DNA from: Kalmusia sp. IMI 367209
Taxonomy: Eukaryota; Ascomycota; Dothideomycetes; Pleosporales; Didymosphaeriaceae
Direction: 5' to 3'
Assembly (NCBI GenBank): GCA_027946365.1
Contig: JAPEUQ010000010.1
Location: 1,116,001 to 1,180,000 of the forward strand
Length of the DNA stretch: 64,000 bases
Part shown: positions 32,731 through 45,245 of the stretch, in pieces
How the letters are laid out: each line of letters starts with the position of its first letter
How positions within the stretch are numbered: the stretch's first letter is position 1
Made by a program: the position numbers and the translations under genes
Notes under the pieces: generated by a model
What the model saw: the letters and a program-made list of their open reading frames with translations, nothing else
Told to the model about the DNA's origin: nothing
Databases searched by the model: none

Positions 32731-33870
32731 ATGGGTTCCGAGCCCCCTGCGAGAGGATGGATCGATCCCAATTTTCCGAATCCTATGGAAGATGGTACGA
32801 AGTCCTTTCGGTACATAGCTTAGTTGGGATCCAGGCCTCAATTCACCCTAGACTCTTGCCGACTCTATACGTCTCTATTCATTCCCATATTTTAGACATC
32901 TAGACTGACAAGTTCTGTAGGCGACGCGACAATCATCATCTATGGCTACACACCCTCAATAGCGGTCGGTGTGCTCGGATGTGTTCTCTTCACTCTGGCC
33001 GGCATATTGCATATCTGGCAACTCCTCAAGTACCGGAGTTGGTTCTTCAGCACCATGATAGTCGGGCTTGTCTTTGTGCGTCTCTCTGAATCTCAGTCCC
33101 TTGGCACACTCAATCCAGTCTGACAGTCGCATAGGAGATCGTAGGATACGTCTTCAGATGCCTAAGCGCAAAAGTCGATCCTTACCGCGTAACGTTCTTC
33201 GTTGTACAATACTTCTGTATGTCCAAGTTGCCCTTCGTTGCGGAAGAGAATAAGCTAATGTTGGGATAGTTATTGTAGTAGCACCCGTCTTCTTCGCCGC
33301 AGCCATATACACCATCCTCTCTATCCTTATTAACACCACAGGTCGACACCACGCCCCCATTCCGGCAAAATGGATCCGTAAGTGCTATTGCTCGAGGCTG
33401 TAGTGACGAGAATATTGATAACCGCAGTCTGGATCTTCATCACCTCCGACGTCGTCGCGACGATCGTCCAAATCCTCGGCGCAGCCCTCATCGGCGTCGC
33501 GGAGTCCAACCGCCGTGATCCAACAACACCCAACGATATCCTCTTAGCGGGCCTTGCATTCCAGGCCTTTACATTCCTCGTCTTTATCGCTCTTTTCATT
33601 TCCTTCATGGTACGTGCGAGGAAGGTCATATTCGAGGCGGTGACCAAATGGTTTTACGCGGCCTTTTGTATTAGTGTGCTGCTGTTTTATCTAAGAGTCT
33701 GTTTTCGGTTGGCCGAGACGAGTGAGGGTCTGTATGGGCATTTGAATACGCACGAGGTGTATTTTGGGTGCTTGGAATTCATGCCTGTTGTAGTTGCGGT
33801 GTGGCTTTTGGCAATTTGGCACCCGGGGAGGTGTGTGCCGAGGAGGGAAATGGACAGGGATGATGTGTAG
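32731..33870 (+). CDS. RTA1-like seven-helix membrane protein
   Basis: Five exons (32731-32794, 32921-33075, 33135-33216, 33270-33377, 33428-33870) encode 283 aa. All introns have GT..AG ends (50-126 bp) and restore the frame. The short first exon gives the family start SEPPARGWIDPNFPNPMEDG. It continues with DATIIIYGYTPSIAVGVLGC, then seven hydrophobic helices with RTA1 blocks EIVGYVFRCLSA, APVFFAAAIYTILS, TSDVVATIVQILGAALIG and FYLRVCFRLAETSEG. It ends with EVYFGCLEFMPVVVAVWLLA. RTA1-family proteins are plasma-membrane or ER lipid-translocating-exporter-like proteins linked to stress and drug tolerance; their exact substrate is often unknown. The gene is convergent with the MFS carrier next door (190 bp between stops). 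Confidence 0.9.
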
Positions 33871-34060
33871 GGGTTTAGGAAGGACGTCGTCGCTAGCCAC
33901 AAGCATCTAGAGCAGGTGCGTATATTACACTATTGATTGCTGATCGCCTATACGCTTCAAGTCGCTTCAAGAAAATCCAATACCCATGCTATGCAACAAT
34001 CTTCACATGATAATGTACCGTAGGTCCCTGCAACACACCTAGCGTACTCAGATTGCTCAT

Positions 34061-35726
34061 CTAATACTTCACTGCAATCTTCCACCCCACCGCACAAGCC
34101 CTTGACCAGATAAAACACACCAAACTCACTACGTAGCAAACCAACGTAAAAATCACAACACCCCAATAGTGCCCTCCAGCCGCAGACAAGATACTCCCAG
34201 CAATCGGGATACCTGTTAAAGTACCGAAAGACACGATTGTGTAGCATGTAGCGTAATAACGACCGTATTCGTTGGTATCGCAGAGCTGGCCGACACATAC
34301 GGGAGTTAGGGATATATTGGAGCCGCTTGCGAAACCGAAAATGAGCGCGTAGACCTGAGCGAGGTGTTAGCCATGGGTGAAGGGAAGGGAAAGAAGGTCG
34401 TACGATTGAGAGCACTTTGATAGTGGTGGCATCTGAGGTAGAATTTGGGTTCAGGACGGAGGCTGGGAGCCAGAGGGTTACGGTTGTAGCGGTGCAGAGA
34501 GCAAGCATGGCAACCATGCTATTTTTCGTCAGTCTTGTATGCTTATGATGGAACTATGTGTGTTCACCTATTGAAACGACCGAGCTTATCAGCCATAATG
34601 CCAGATGCCCAGCGTCCGAGGCACGATCCTGCGTTTAGGATGGCGATGAGTTGGTATGACAAGGCCGGGGTAATGCTTCCTGTGGACAACGCGAAGGAAG
34701 TGAGATATGTGATGGGAATAAATAACGCCCATTCTGCTACAGCATCAGCTTCCCGAAACGAGTTCATTACGAGAGAGGGACGTGCCGACATACCCATGAA
34801 GTAAACTCCGAGAGTAAGCAGCAGAAAAGCCAAGTTGCGAAAGATTCGCAAGTCAGGCAGGACCGACTGTCCCGCCTTTGGCGGCAAACGAGACCGTACC
34901 AGCGCGCACGCAACGCAACAAGTACCCACGATGATAAAACCCATAATTCTCGTTGCCCATGCAAACCCCACCATCGGAAAAAGCTTCTGCAAGGTCAACG
35001 GAAATATGATACCGCCTAAGCTACCCCCTGCAGCCGCAATACCCGTCGCATTTCCCCTCTTTAGCAAGAAAAAATGGCTCACAGCGCTAAGTGCTGGTGT
35101 AAAGATCAAGGACGTGCCAATACCGCCAAGCACACCGAATACTAGCATGAAGTGCCAGTACGCAGTGCAGAGGCCAAGCAGGAACATGCTAAGGCAGAGG
35201 AAGATGCTTCCAGCGAGCACAAGTAGGCGTGGACCGTGAGCATCGAATATGGGACCGATTTGTATACCACAGAAGAATGAGAGAAAGACGTACATGCCGA
35301 AAATCCAGCCGACAGAGCTTTCGCTGTAATCTTTGAGCTGGTGTTCGGCAATATAGGTTTGGACTGGGTAAGAGTTAGCTTGTTCCTTCGTGACCGTGGG
35401 ATTCATGAAGTTGCCTTCGAGTACCATGTTTCTGCCCCACTAGCATATTGAAAGCTCCTTGTCGAATGCGGCTTTCCTATGATAGGACATGTTCAGGAAT
35501 CGACAAGTAGAATGCATTGAGGAGAGTACGTACATATCCCAATCGTATTCATCATCCCAAATGCCCCAATTACTCCACAGAAGGAACCTAGGACGACAAG
35601 CCATGCCGCCAAACCTCCCTCTGGGTATGATTCAACAGGCCGTTCTTCTTCAGCCTGAGCCTCACCCTTCTCTTGTATTTGCGAAACCGCAAATCGCTCG
35701 TCCTGAACACTCTCAGCTCCTTGCAT
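34061..35726 (-). CDS. MFS transporter, monocarboxylate-transporter-like
   Basis: Four exons (35726-35534, 35363-34568, 34518-34404, 34354-34061) encode 465 aa. Introns are 170, 49 and 49 bp, and the first has a GCTAAC branch site. A hydrophilic acidic N-terminus is followed by [20 protein letters not shown], the typical opening of fungal MCT-like carriers. Twelve hydrophobic helices follow with [20 protein letters not shown] (the loop 2-3 signature), [40 protein letters not shown] and [20 protein letters not shown]. Members move monocarboxylates or related small molecules across the plasma membrane; the substrate cannot be told from sequence. All family blocks are intact. Confidence 0.92.
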
Positions 35727-36906
35727 TTTTTTGCACAGTCGTCTACAACATCAATGATGAGTGGCAGCGGGGATGGTTCTTTATATTGTGGGGCGCTAGC
35801 CGGCTATGTCAAGCCGGATCGGGGCGAACACCGAACATTTGATGGCTGCAACTCCGAACTCGCTCAACTCCGATATGCTGGGAAAATTTATGCTGATGTG
35901 CAATATTTTCTTCGTCAATGACCTCAATGGAGCTCAATGGAGGGACTCAAACGGCGATTAACTGTAGTGCTTATTTGGGTTCCTCAATCCATCGGAAAGC
36001 TCCGCGTGGTCATTCCGAGACCGTGACCTATATGCTAGACGTACCATAGGTACCAACTAGACCTGACTCAGAGATGATAATCATGTGCAAATGTGATATG
36101 AGGCTCGACGCATTGCGTTCGATAAGAGAAACGACATCTGGGCTATGGTAAGAGACGCCCTACCCTAAGGTATGTCAACTACTACAACGCAAATGCGAAA
36201 TTTGACAAGATGCATAATCAGACAGAGATACAAACGTGTAGAGAAGCACGGAAAGAGTGTCTTCTTTTGACGAACATCCCGCTTTAGTGGTACGAAATGT
36301 AGGAGCGAGGTGAAGATGTCAGAGCGCTTGGGCCATCTGACGCCACCTATCCATGGGTCCACATTTGCGGCAGGGGTCGGATTAACGTCAAGCTGCACGG
36401 CGATTGTTTACATATGAGTATATTGTTGTATAGAGCCTTGTGAGGCTAGTCATTTCGTCTCAATAGCCTCACCGCATGTCGTACGGGTCAGAAATATGGC
36501 GAATGGTTGGCATGCTGCTTTCACATCCAGATAACGGTCAATGCCGCAAAGCTCAGGTCTCATCTAATTCATGCTTGAGGAAGTATAGAGAGTGAGAAGG
36601 AATGGTCAGATATTTTTGAACACGATAGCGCGTGGTTCTGAAATATACATTCGTACTATAAAGCTCCATAGTTCGACTCGGAGCTGATCCCAAAGCATTC
36701 CCAGAGTATTATAATTTCATTTTCTGTTGAGTCGTTTACTTGTATGAAAAATGACCCATGTAGAGGTTGTCTCGAGATCCCTGACATATTATCGCATCAA
36801 TTTTTTATGCAGAATTCGCTTTGATATTTACTTCAAGAACAGGAAAAAATAGACAACCCATCAAGCAACTGAAGTTCGTATTGTTCATTGTAGATAGGAC
36901 CTCTTA
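35727..36906. other. Intergenic, no gene seen
   Basis: About 1.2 kb containing the promoter of the MFS carrier and the 3' flank of the F-box-like gene. Only short spurious frames. Confidence 0.5.
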
Positions 36907-38391
36907 CTAATCCTCACTCGCAGCCGACACCGCACTTTCCTCTTCCTCTGGCGTCCACCCATCCAGTGGGTTTTGGTCGTATATATGTAGGATATACTCT
37001 CTGCCTGTACGCTCAATTTCGGGTCCATCACCTCTGTCTCCGTACTCACCCCCGTGCGGCCCATTGAAGGTAATACTCTCAAGAATCTTCAAGTTTCGTA
37101 AGATATCTAAGCCGTCCGCCCATTTGCCATCTAGCAAATACGGACTGAACATACCTAGGTCTTGCAACGTATCCTTCGTACTTTCAACGATATCTTTGAG
37201 TTCCGAAAGCTTTAAAGGTATCGCTTCGAAGCGTATCTGGGATATATTAACGGATGACAGCGGTAATGGTAAGAGGTTAGAAAGAGATATAGTAGGTGTC
37301 TCGTAGAAGCAAGGGTAGTTGTGAAGCCCGAATTCGATGTGCGATAGGCGTGGAGAGCTGAAGAATGCGCGAGTTAGGGCACATAGCCCTGCGAGTTCCT
37401 CAGCTGGACGATCATTGTTTTCGGCCAGTGAACCTTTGCGAGCCCAACTTTGAACCCTAATTTCGAGTGTTTCGGCTCGATCCAGAACCTTGCTAACAGC
37501 TTCGAGCTGAGCAGAGCTGAAGTTAAGACAGCGCATATCTGCTGGGGCGCTAATCTTAAAGTTGAAAGCAGTCGGCCTGACCGAGGATTCTGCGAGCGCA
37601 GCAAAGAGATCAGAGACAATGTGAACGGGAGGCTTTGTCTCGAGGGCAGTAGTGAAGGAGCCTTTCCAAGATCCCCTTCTCAAACAACGCTTCTTCAAGC
37701 CCTCCGAACTTAGCGTTTCGAGATATGAGAAACGGCCTCTAATTGATCGTAACTGTTCCTGGTCTCCCAAGCTAATCTTCTTCAGAACAGGCATTCTGTC
37801 TAATGCCTGTACAAGCCTCTTCACGCCTTGCTCACTTCCCAGTACCGTCTCTTGCTCGTCAAACATTCTTACATACTCTTCATGCGCGGTGATCAAAAGC
37901 TTCTGGGCCTCCGTTGCACTATTTTCGCAGTGTAACCAGTCATAATCCTCCAAAACCTTTTCCCACTCATCAACAGCCTTGTATGCCTCCGTAAGAGCCC
38001 GATTAATCTCTTCATGAGCTTCCTTGATGTTACCATTCTCGTTCTTCCGAGAATACATGGAGCGGTCCATCCACTCTAAATCTTGGCTGAGGTCGCATGC
38101 ATTGTGCTCTGCAAATTTGCGGCGGGACTTCGCAAGCAGCTCGTCGTAATACGAGAGATCAATGGTGATGTGATTTATGCCTTTCGAAAATGCAGGATGG
38201 TTGCTAAGTGCTTCCAGGTCTTCTAAGGATTGTCTATTGAACGCGATGTGCGCTTTCCGGACTAATAAAGGTGATGCATTTGCATGGAATCTTTTACAGA
38301 CCAGGCGGAGACTCTGAATGTCGTCTTTGTGATATCCTAGGCAGGCGAAGCAATTCGCGAGGAGCTCGTTTGAAAGTGACAAAAATGACAT
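36907..38391 (-). CDS. F-box-like domain protein
   Basis: An intronless gene encodes 494 aa. The N-terminus is an F-box-like motif: MSFLSLSNELLANCFACLGY, then DDIQSLRLVCKRFHANASPL. It keeps the LxNELLxxxFxxL...LRLVCKRF(H) pattern of fungal F-box proteins. The rest has scattered hydrophobic strand/helix segments and a charged helical region (about 110-180) but no clear leucine-rich or WD repeats. F-box proteins link substrates to the SCF ubiquitin ligase through Skp1; whether this one does is inferred only from the motif. The first true ATG (38391) lies at the motif, and an upstream TTG in the same frame is not a credible start. Many such genes are lineage-specific in moulds. Confidence 0.75.
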   Translation of the reverse strand: MSFLSLSNELLANCFACLGYHKDDIQSLRLVCKRFHANASPLLVRKAHIAFNRQSLEDLEALSNHPAFSKGINHITIDLSYYDELLAKSRRKFAEHNACDLSQDLEWMDRSMYSRKNENGNIKEAHEEINRALTEAYKAVDEWEKVLEDYDWLHCENSATEAQKLLITAHEEYVRMFDEQETVLGSEQGVKRLVQALDRMPVLKKISLGDQEQLRSIRGRFSYLETLSSEGLKKRCLRRGSWKGSFTTALETKPPVHIVSDLFAALAESSVRPTAFNFKISAPADMRCLNFSSAQLEAVSKVLDRAETLEIRVQSWARKGSLAENNDRPAEELAGLCALTRAFFSSPRLSHIEFGLHNYPCFYETPTISLSNLLPLPLSSVNISQIRFEAIPLKLSELKDIVESTKDTLQDLGMFSPYLLDGKWADGLDILRNLKILESITFNGPHGGEYGDRGDGPEIERTGREYILHIYDQNPLDGWTPEEEESAVSAASED

Positions 38392-39749
38392 TTCGAGTTG
38401 ATGGAAAAGAAGCAACTAGGAACTAGGACAGCTGAGGACGGCTCGGTACCTTGATATTAATGTAGATGTTATGAATTTGACTAAACGTGACCAGGCGTGA
38501 TCTTACTAAGCACTCTCTCAGCTGGCCGTCATTGTGGCTGTGCAATGTTCACCGCTAGACCGCAGTTAGGTATTCGGAAGGGAAAAGGCCTCCGTTCTGT
38601 CTAAATAACCCAAGATACGTTTTTCCCAGATGGCTAACCCTATTGCTGACTATGAGAAGTATTGAGATTGATTTACGATACACTAACCATCCTTGGGGCC
38701 TTCAGTGATTTCTTAAGATGCCCCTACTTCGCGTCCAACGAGCGATACTAGAATGATATGCAACATCCTCTATCATTGCTTTCGTGAAAATAGGCTATGT
38801 CATACTTTGAGTTCATTGTTACTAGAGTAACAAATATAGGAACCTTATCAACAATAACTTCCCTTGAAAAGCTATCAGTGTATGCGCGGTATGACCCACT
38901 ACCCAATTCAATTCGCGATTGCTTGCACAACATCTATACATACAGCTACTTTCACTATAAATGGAAGATGCAAATACAATTCGAGTACTACCGCCCAAAT
39001 GGTATCTTCATTTCTTGAAAGCCCAGCCCATCTACATTTGTACCTCAAAACAGCACGACCACGACCATGAATAATGCACGGGGTCATATAGAGACTCATT
39101 TGTCGCAGCATTCGGCCATGTTCGCTATAGCGCATTCATGGGAGACTTCGCTCGTGGCCAGACGTTCATTCCCCTTGTCGACATATACTCAACCTATGTT
39201 TGATGGCATCACCAATGATAAAAGACCTCATTGTAGCACGACATTGGAATGGGCAAATGCGCCGTGACATGGTCACAATGAGATCGCTCATGCAACCTTG
39301 CATTTGCACTGAAGGGCATGGAGTTCATCTTCGAGGACATGGCCAGTCGCTGGGTTTGGTCACTATGCTGTATCAAGTACGACTTCTGTAAGCCTACAAC
39401 TTCCGTATATATCTACTCTTCTTTCCACAGTATTTTACCCTAGCGATGGCTATGTTCGTACCGTTCTTCGTACGGTAATAGACGTGAGTTCAATCATACG
39501 CAGCATTCCCCTCCGGCACTCTGATTCCACCATTCTGTTACAAATTGAATGAGTACAATACGATTGGATTTGCGATGAGGGGCAAAGACTTCACCGTTTA
39601 TTTTCCGGGCGTTACACCCGCATGGATAGAGTCACTGCTTCCCGGGCGACAATAACATCCTAAGATATGTACAAGATTGAAGACGAATTCATGAAGCTTT
39701 TCTCGAGTCGCATCGTCGTCCCATTTCAACTCAAACACTTAAACCCATC
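38392..39749. other. Intergenic, no gene seen
   Basis: About 1.36 kb between the F-box-like gene and the GH45 gene. Reading frames here are short and lack domains. It holds the F-box-like gene promoter and the GH45 3' UTR. Confidence 0.5.
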
Positions 39750-40508
39750 CTACTGAGGGTTCTCTCCGTTCCGAATGCAACCTGACTTATCCGTGATCGC
39801 CTTCGGGCACGTAACCTTCTCGAAAGTGACATCCGGGTTATCGGCTCCCTTGAACCAATCGAAGCGCCAGTAGCAACCAGCCTTAAGCTTCTCAGGGAAA
39901 CCATCGCACGCAGAGCGCGAGGAAACGCCACCGTACTGTGCGCCCCAGCCATTGGGAGGAGCGCCCCACTGGTTCGTGCACGCGTTGAACATGCCGACGC
40001 CGCCGCCGGGCATTGCGAGATCGAAATGGTTCTGTCCGAGATCACCACCAGTGTTAGTCGCTTGGACGATCAATTGCTGGCCGGAGACGGGGCCAGACGT
40101 GAACGTCAATCTAATGGTCGTTAATTAGCTGTTCTGATCCCAGACAACGATAGAAGGCACATACTTGTAGCATGCGCAACACCACGAGCTTTCCGAACCG
40201 CCTGCCAATTTCACCGCAGCGAATCCATATGCCAACTTATCATCGACCGCCCACGGGCTTTGCGAAGAGCACATGAAAGCTTGTCCGCCGCCGTTGTCGC
40301 ACGCACTCTTTGCTGCCATGTCGGCAAGCGGGTTGTCGCTCTTGTCGCAAGACCTGATGGGCTGGTTGACAGATGCCTTGCCTGACCAGCCACAGGATCC
40401 CTTACAACAGTCCCAGTATCGCGTCGTCTTTCCTGAGCCACTTTGTGCATCGACGTTGGCGGCACCGGTGGCCAAAGCCACGAGTGCGAGCTGCCGGAGG
40501 GAGACCAT
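39750..40508 (-). CDS. Endo-beta-1,4-glucanase, glycoside hydrolase family 45
   Basis: Exons 40508-40165 and 40110-39750 (54-bp intron with a CTAAT branch site) encode 234 aa. This secreted cellulase cuts internal beta-1,4 bonds of cellulose with inversion. A signal peptide is clear ([20 protein letters not shown], cleavage near AxA). The GH45 signature [15 protein letters not shown] contains the catalytic base Asp33. The second catalytic Asp lies in [20 protein letters not shown]. Many cysteines ([29 protein letters not shown]) fit the disulfide-rich beta barrel. There is no cellulose-binding module or linker, so it is a single-domain form. It is consistent with a plant-matter-degrading fungus. 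Confidence 0.96.
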
Positions 40509-43500
40509 GCTGGATGGGTATGTATATAGCTGCGGTATGTTCTTGCGAGATGGTGTAAGTAAACCCTTGGATGAGGCGATGAGAAATGTAGGTGCGTAAG
40601 AACTATGTAATATACCATTCAGACGTCGAGCATCTGATCATGTCGGGCTTCCCGGCCGCCCTGTATTGTTCGAGGGCGCATCGTTTCATCTGAACGAATG
40701 TTGCGCAGAGCCAACGGCTGATCGGCGTCCAATCTAAACAAGCTTAATTTGCACAGGTTGAGTGACCTGGTGTACGGATCAAGTCAAGCCCTGTTTGCCC
40801 CTTGATCCTCTTCATCTCCACTTCTGCGAATTTCTCGGGAAAAGAGATGATTGGCGAAGGCGCACGGTTTCGTACACTCCACTATGACATGTTTAAAGCT
40901 GGTCAATAGAATAATATACCTCGGTATAAAGTCAGCAGACATTTCAGATGTCGCCGAGGAATGTTCAATTTGGATCGAGTGTGGTAGCGTCGGGATTACG
41001 GGTGCGCTGTTCCTGATGCTTAGGTATTTTGCCGAATGAAGTGGCGATGTTATTGGGCGCTGTTATAGCACAACGATACTAGGGTAACAAAGGTGGCGTT
41101 GTGGGGTACATATGCAAGCATATAGCTGCGCATGAAAATATTTGCCGAAAGCCTTTAGTGACTACTGTACGACGGTGAAGAGAGACGACTCTTCTAGCAG
41201 TGTAGCGAAGACAAACAGGACCTGCGACAGCATGTTCATGTTCGATCTTCAAGAATTTTTATTTAGGACCTATGTGCAGTAGCTGTAAGCTGAGACGAAG
41301 TCCGAAATCGGTAGGATCTGTTACTAATTCACCCCAGATATCTTGAATACTAGTGCGGCGACGTTCGGAAGTGAGAGCATTATGTACCTCGAAGAGGGGA
41401 TCGGAAGTTTCTTCGCCGTTCCATCTTCAAAGCGGAGCCTGTAGTCCCTTTTAAGTTAACCGAAGCTTTTTTTCCTTTCTTGTCGGGCTTGATTCCCGAA
41501 GCCCCTAGATCAAGCATGAATGAAAATGAAATCAATCCCAGCTACTCGTCCACGAGGAGGGTTGTCAGTCAATATGTACGTCGATCACGATTCCAGGGCT
41601 GATGATTTCAGCGTAAGGCTGTGCGGATTCAAGTGGAGGCGGGGTCAGATGCCAATGTTCGAAATTGAAAGCCGATTAGAATGCAAGCCAAGGTAGAAGG
41701 CACTGAGGCTCATCTTATCAACATGTTGTTAGGATTATTGCTGCGAAATTACGAGCTGTTGCTTCGCATTGCTTGAATGGTCATAAGTGGTATGTCAATA
41801 TGTGATTTCACTGCAAAGCTCCTGAAGTGTCAAATCAGAACGACATCCGCCTCTTCCTCGTCAGCAAAATCGTCCCAAAACCCCTTATCAATGAACACAA
41901 TGAAAATTCTTCCCACTTCAATATGTATTGTTGTATCTACTCACTGTATACACAAGGCTTCCACGCATCCCATCCCCGCTGTTTTGTCCGGGCTGCCTCG
42001 ACTCCAACGAGTTCTTGACTTGGTATGTATGAGATGAATCAACAGGGTAGCCACTTCCAGAGTGAATACGTAATACACACCAAGTTTGCGAAATAGCTAT
42101 GAATGTAGCCGTAGGATAACTTCGTGAAGAGCCGCATGTTATAAGTCGAACAGGCAGACATTTCCTGCAGGTTCTGGTAGTCCATCGGGTATGACAAGAG
42201 GAGCAGTAGAGGTGAAAGACTTTGAAAAGATAACCGAGAATAGCTCTCGCTGTGCTCGAAGAACAGTTAAGGATGAATAACGGTTGATTTGCCAACGTGA
42301 TACGCAGCGTCTAGAATGAGGACTCTTTGACCTAAGAGCAGACGTTACCGCTGGACTGAGGCCATATCAGTTGCAGGATCGCGGACGCATGTTAAAGACA
42401 GGACCAAGCTCTAGCCTTTCGCGCCTTGAGGACCAGGGCCAGCTTCGAGGAACCACTATACCATTGGAAGCTGTGCTAGCAAAGCTTCTCTAAGTTCCGA
42501 TTCGCATACATGCCTTCTTACGCATACCATCCTCGGCGTGACCATAGAGCTAGGTCGAGTACATTCTCCCAGCCTTGTGTTGCGAACATGTGGCGACCAG
42601 GAACTCGGAAGGAAGACCTTCAACGCCAACACCAGCATGTTCTGCGCTAGTAATGGTGATGGTGACATGGACATTTACGTATATATATAGGGCATTTTAG
42701 CTAAATCTCGACACATGTTTAAATCATCCTGAATTACTGATAGCAAGTCAGCCTAGAGGTACCTGAGACCGATATATTTTCGTTGTGTTGCTGCGCCCGT
42801 TATCCAATTGGTGGCTCCTACAACATTTCTCGTGGTAAACAAATCTAGCAAACCTTCAGCCAATCTCGCTGCTGGGATTATGCATAAGTAGATGCACATA
42901 TACACCTCCCAAAGCGGAGCTATAAAGCGGAGAACAGCCGGCGATCCATCGGCAATCGGCGATGCTCCGGAAAGTACCACATTAGCTTTTCCTTCCACAA
43001 CGTACCAATTGCTCATAATCTCACTAATGTGCGCAAGTCACTCGCATAAGACTACGTAGGATCTCTACATGTTCTGTAAAAAAAAAAAAAGAGTATATGA
43101 ACAAACGCAGGAGCGTACTCCCCCTTGAGATTCTGCCCCGCCTTGGCTTGGCCCATCGTCTCGGCGCCCGCGGAATACGAAAACCGGAGTCATACAAAAT
43201 CGCTACGAAAACCGTTATTTTCCTCACAAAAGCGATCAAATCAACTTCGACGGCGTCTCGCTGCGAAGCGCCCACTTGAAGAAGCATTACAGGCTGCCTT
43301 AGTTGGAAGCCGTGCTTTTCTTCGAATACCCTTCATCCTAGGGAAACCCTTCGTCTGCGTTGGCGCTCCTTTTCACGGCTCCACGCGTTGGTACTACGGC
43401 CGATTGGTTGCTCGCTGTAGCCTTCACGATTTCTTTGAACATATTATTCATCATGAATGGCTGCGTATAGGCATTGTTAGATTGGATCAGGTTGTATATA

Positions 43501-43512
43501 ACACAGAAAGAG
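40509..43512. other. Gene-poor tract of about 3 kb
   Basis: No gene with recognisable domains or splice pattern. The GH45 promoter is at the left end and that of the MFS gene at the right. The one mildly protein-like frame is on the minus strand at 42753-43016 (87 aa from a true ATG, MSNWYVVEGKANVVLSGASP); I cannot support it further. A 12-13 bp A-run lies near 43078-43090. Confidence 0.5.
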
Positions 43513-45245
43513 ATGGCGCGCCCAGAATGGCTCAAGAGCCTCACGCAACATGGTTCCACCCCGCCCTACCTCCTCAAGTACAGGAGCTCAGAGGCATTCA
43601 TAATCACGACTATTGCGCTTGCGATATTCACGGTAAATTCCTCCTTTCATATGGACTTCTCTGCATGACCCCGTCATTATGGAATCTGATTACAGGCTAG
43701 GACATGTTTCTCTACGCTGTCATCGTCCCGGTCGTCCCCTTCGCTATCCAGTCACGCGCCCACGTCGCGCCCCATAGGGTACAGTATTGGGTTTCAGTCC
43801 TCATTGCTATCTATGCTGCAGCTCTACTCTTCTTCTCGCCGGTCTGTGGCTGGCTAGCAGATCGGAGTACGTCGCGGCGCTCACCTCTGATCATCGGACT
43901 ATTTGCATTGCTTGGTGCTACGATTCTGCTGGACATAGGAACCAGTATTGGGATAATGATTGCAGGGCGCGTTTTACAGGGGACAAGTGCGGCAGTTGTG
44001 TAAGTCTGATGTGTTTCTGTTCAGGGATTGCGGAAAGAACGGGCGCTAACAGCGGTGTGTAGGTGGGTTGTGGGGTTGGCGCTGTTGGCTGATACCGTCC
44101 CGCAGGAGCGGCTTGCGCAGGCAATGGGTTATGTTGGTGCGGGAATGAGCGTGGGCATACTGATTGGCCCGTTGCTTGGTGGTGTTGTATTTGATCGTGC
44201 CGGCTACGGAGCGGTATTTGGGATGGCATACGCGTTGATCGGTCTCGATGTCATACTCCGTCTGCTGCTTGTCGAGAAGAAGGTCGCGGTGAGGTGGGAC
44301 GCCGAAGTTCCTGAAGTAGGGGGGGCAGGCAACACGGAAAGTTCAGTGGAGAAAGAAACTGCGGATGGATTTCAAGGCTCTTCGAACAACGTGTTCGAAG
44401 AGAAGGACCCTGTACCCGTGAACTCCTCAGATCCTGAGCAAGGCCCTACTGGAGTGCCAATCCATTTAACACCAGTAACGATAACTGCAAACCTCCCATC
44501 ACCCACGGGCATCGACGATCCGGCGAAGCACCGTGTCCGCGACAGACTACCACCCCTTCTTTCGCTGCTCTACTCTCGTCGTCTCCTCGCAGCCCTCTTT
44601 GGGTCGATCATGCAAGCTGGGATAATGACAGCTTTTGATTCTGTCCTCACGATCCACGTAGCGAACACTTTCCACTGGACTTCCACTGGCGCAGCCCTCC
44701 TCTTCCTCCCGGTTGTGATACCTTCGTTCCTAGGGCCGGTATTTGGTTGGCTTAGCGATCGCTATGGAGGCCGTTACATGTCAACCGCTGGCTTTCTCCT
44801 TGCGTGCCCACCCTTGGTGTGCTTACGCTTCATCGACTCAAACACGATCAACGACAAAGTGCTTATATGCGCGCTGCTTGCGCTCGTAGGTCTGAGCTTG
44901 ACAATGACCTTCCCGCCGTTGATGGCGGAGATATCCGCAGTGGTAGAAACAAAAGAGAAGAAGATGGTTGCAAACGGAATGCGTGGGTACGGACCAGGCG
45001 GCGCGTATGCACAAGCGTATGCTCTGTTCAATATGGCATTTGCCGCAGGTTGTACGGTTGGACCACTGCTAGCTGGGTTCCTTGTAGAAGAAAAGGGGTG
45101 GAATACCATGACTTGGGTGCTTGGCTTCTTGTCGGCAGTTGCTGCTATACCGACTTTCTTCTGGCTCGGTGGCTTCCTACTTGCAAAAAGTCTTGACTCT
45201 AGGCCGTCAATGAGCTCACCAGCCTCAGGTGTTGACTCCTGCTAG
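43513..45245 (+). CDS. MFS transporter, VMAT/drug:H+ antiporter type
   Basis: Exons 43513-43632, 43701-43999 and 44063-45245 encode 533 aa. The introns are 68 and 63 bp. The N-terminus reads YRSSEAFIITTIALAIFTDM, then FLYAVIVPVVPFAI, the usual first helix of fungal vesicular-amine-like MFS carriers. The loop 2-3 signature is GWLADRSTSRRSPLIIGLFA, and the helix 5 motif is GAGMSVGILIGPLLGGVVFD. A long acidic cytoplasmic loop (about residues 205-300) separates two six-helix halves; the second half has GPVFGWLSDRYGGRYMS. It probably exports small organic compounds in exchange for protons. No adjacent biosynthetic genes point to a particular metabolite. Confidence 0.92.
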
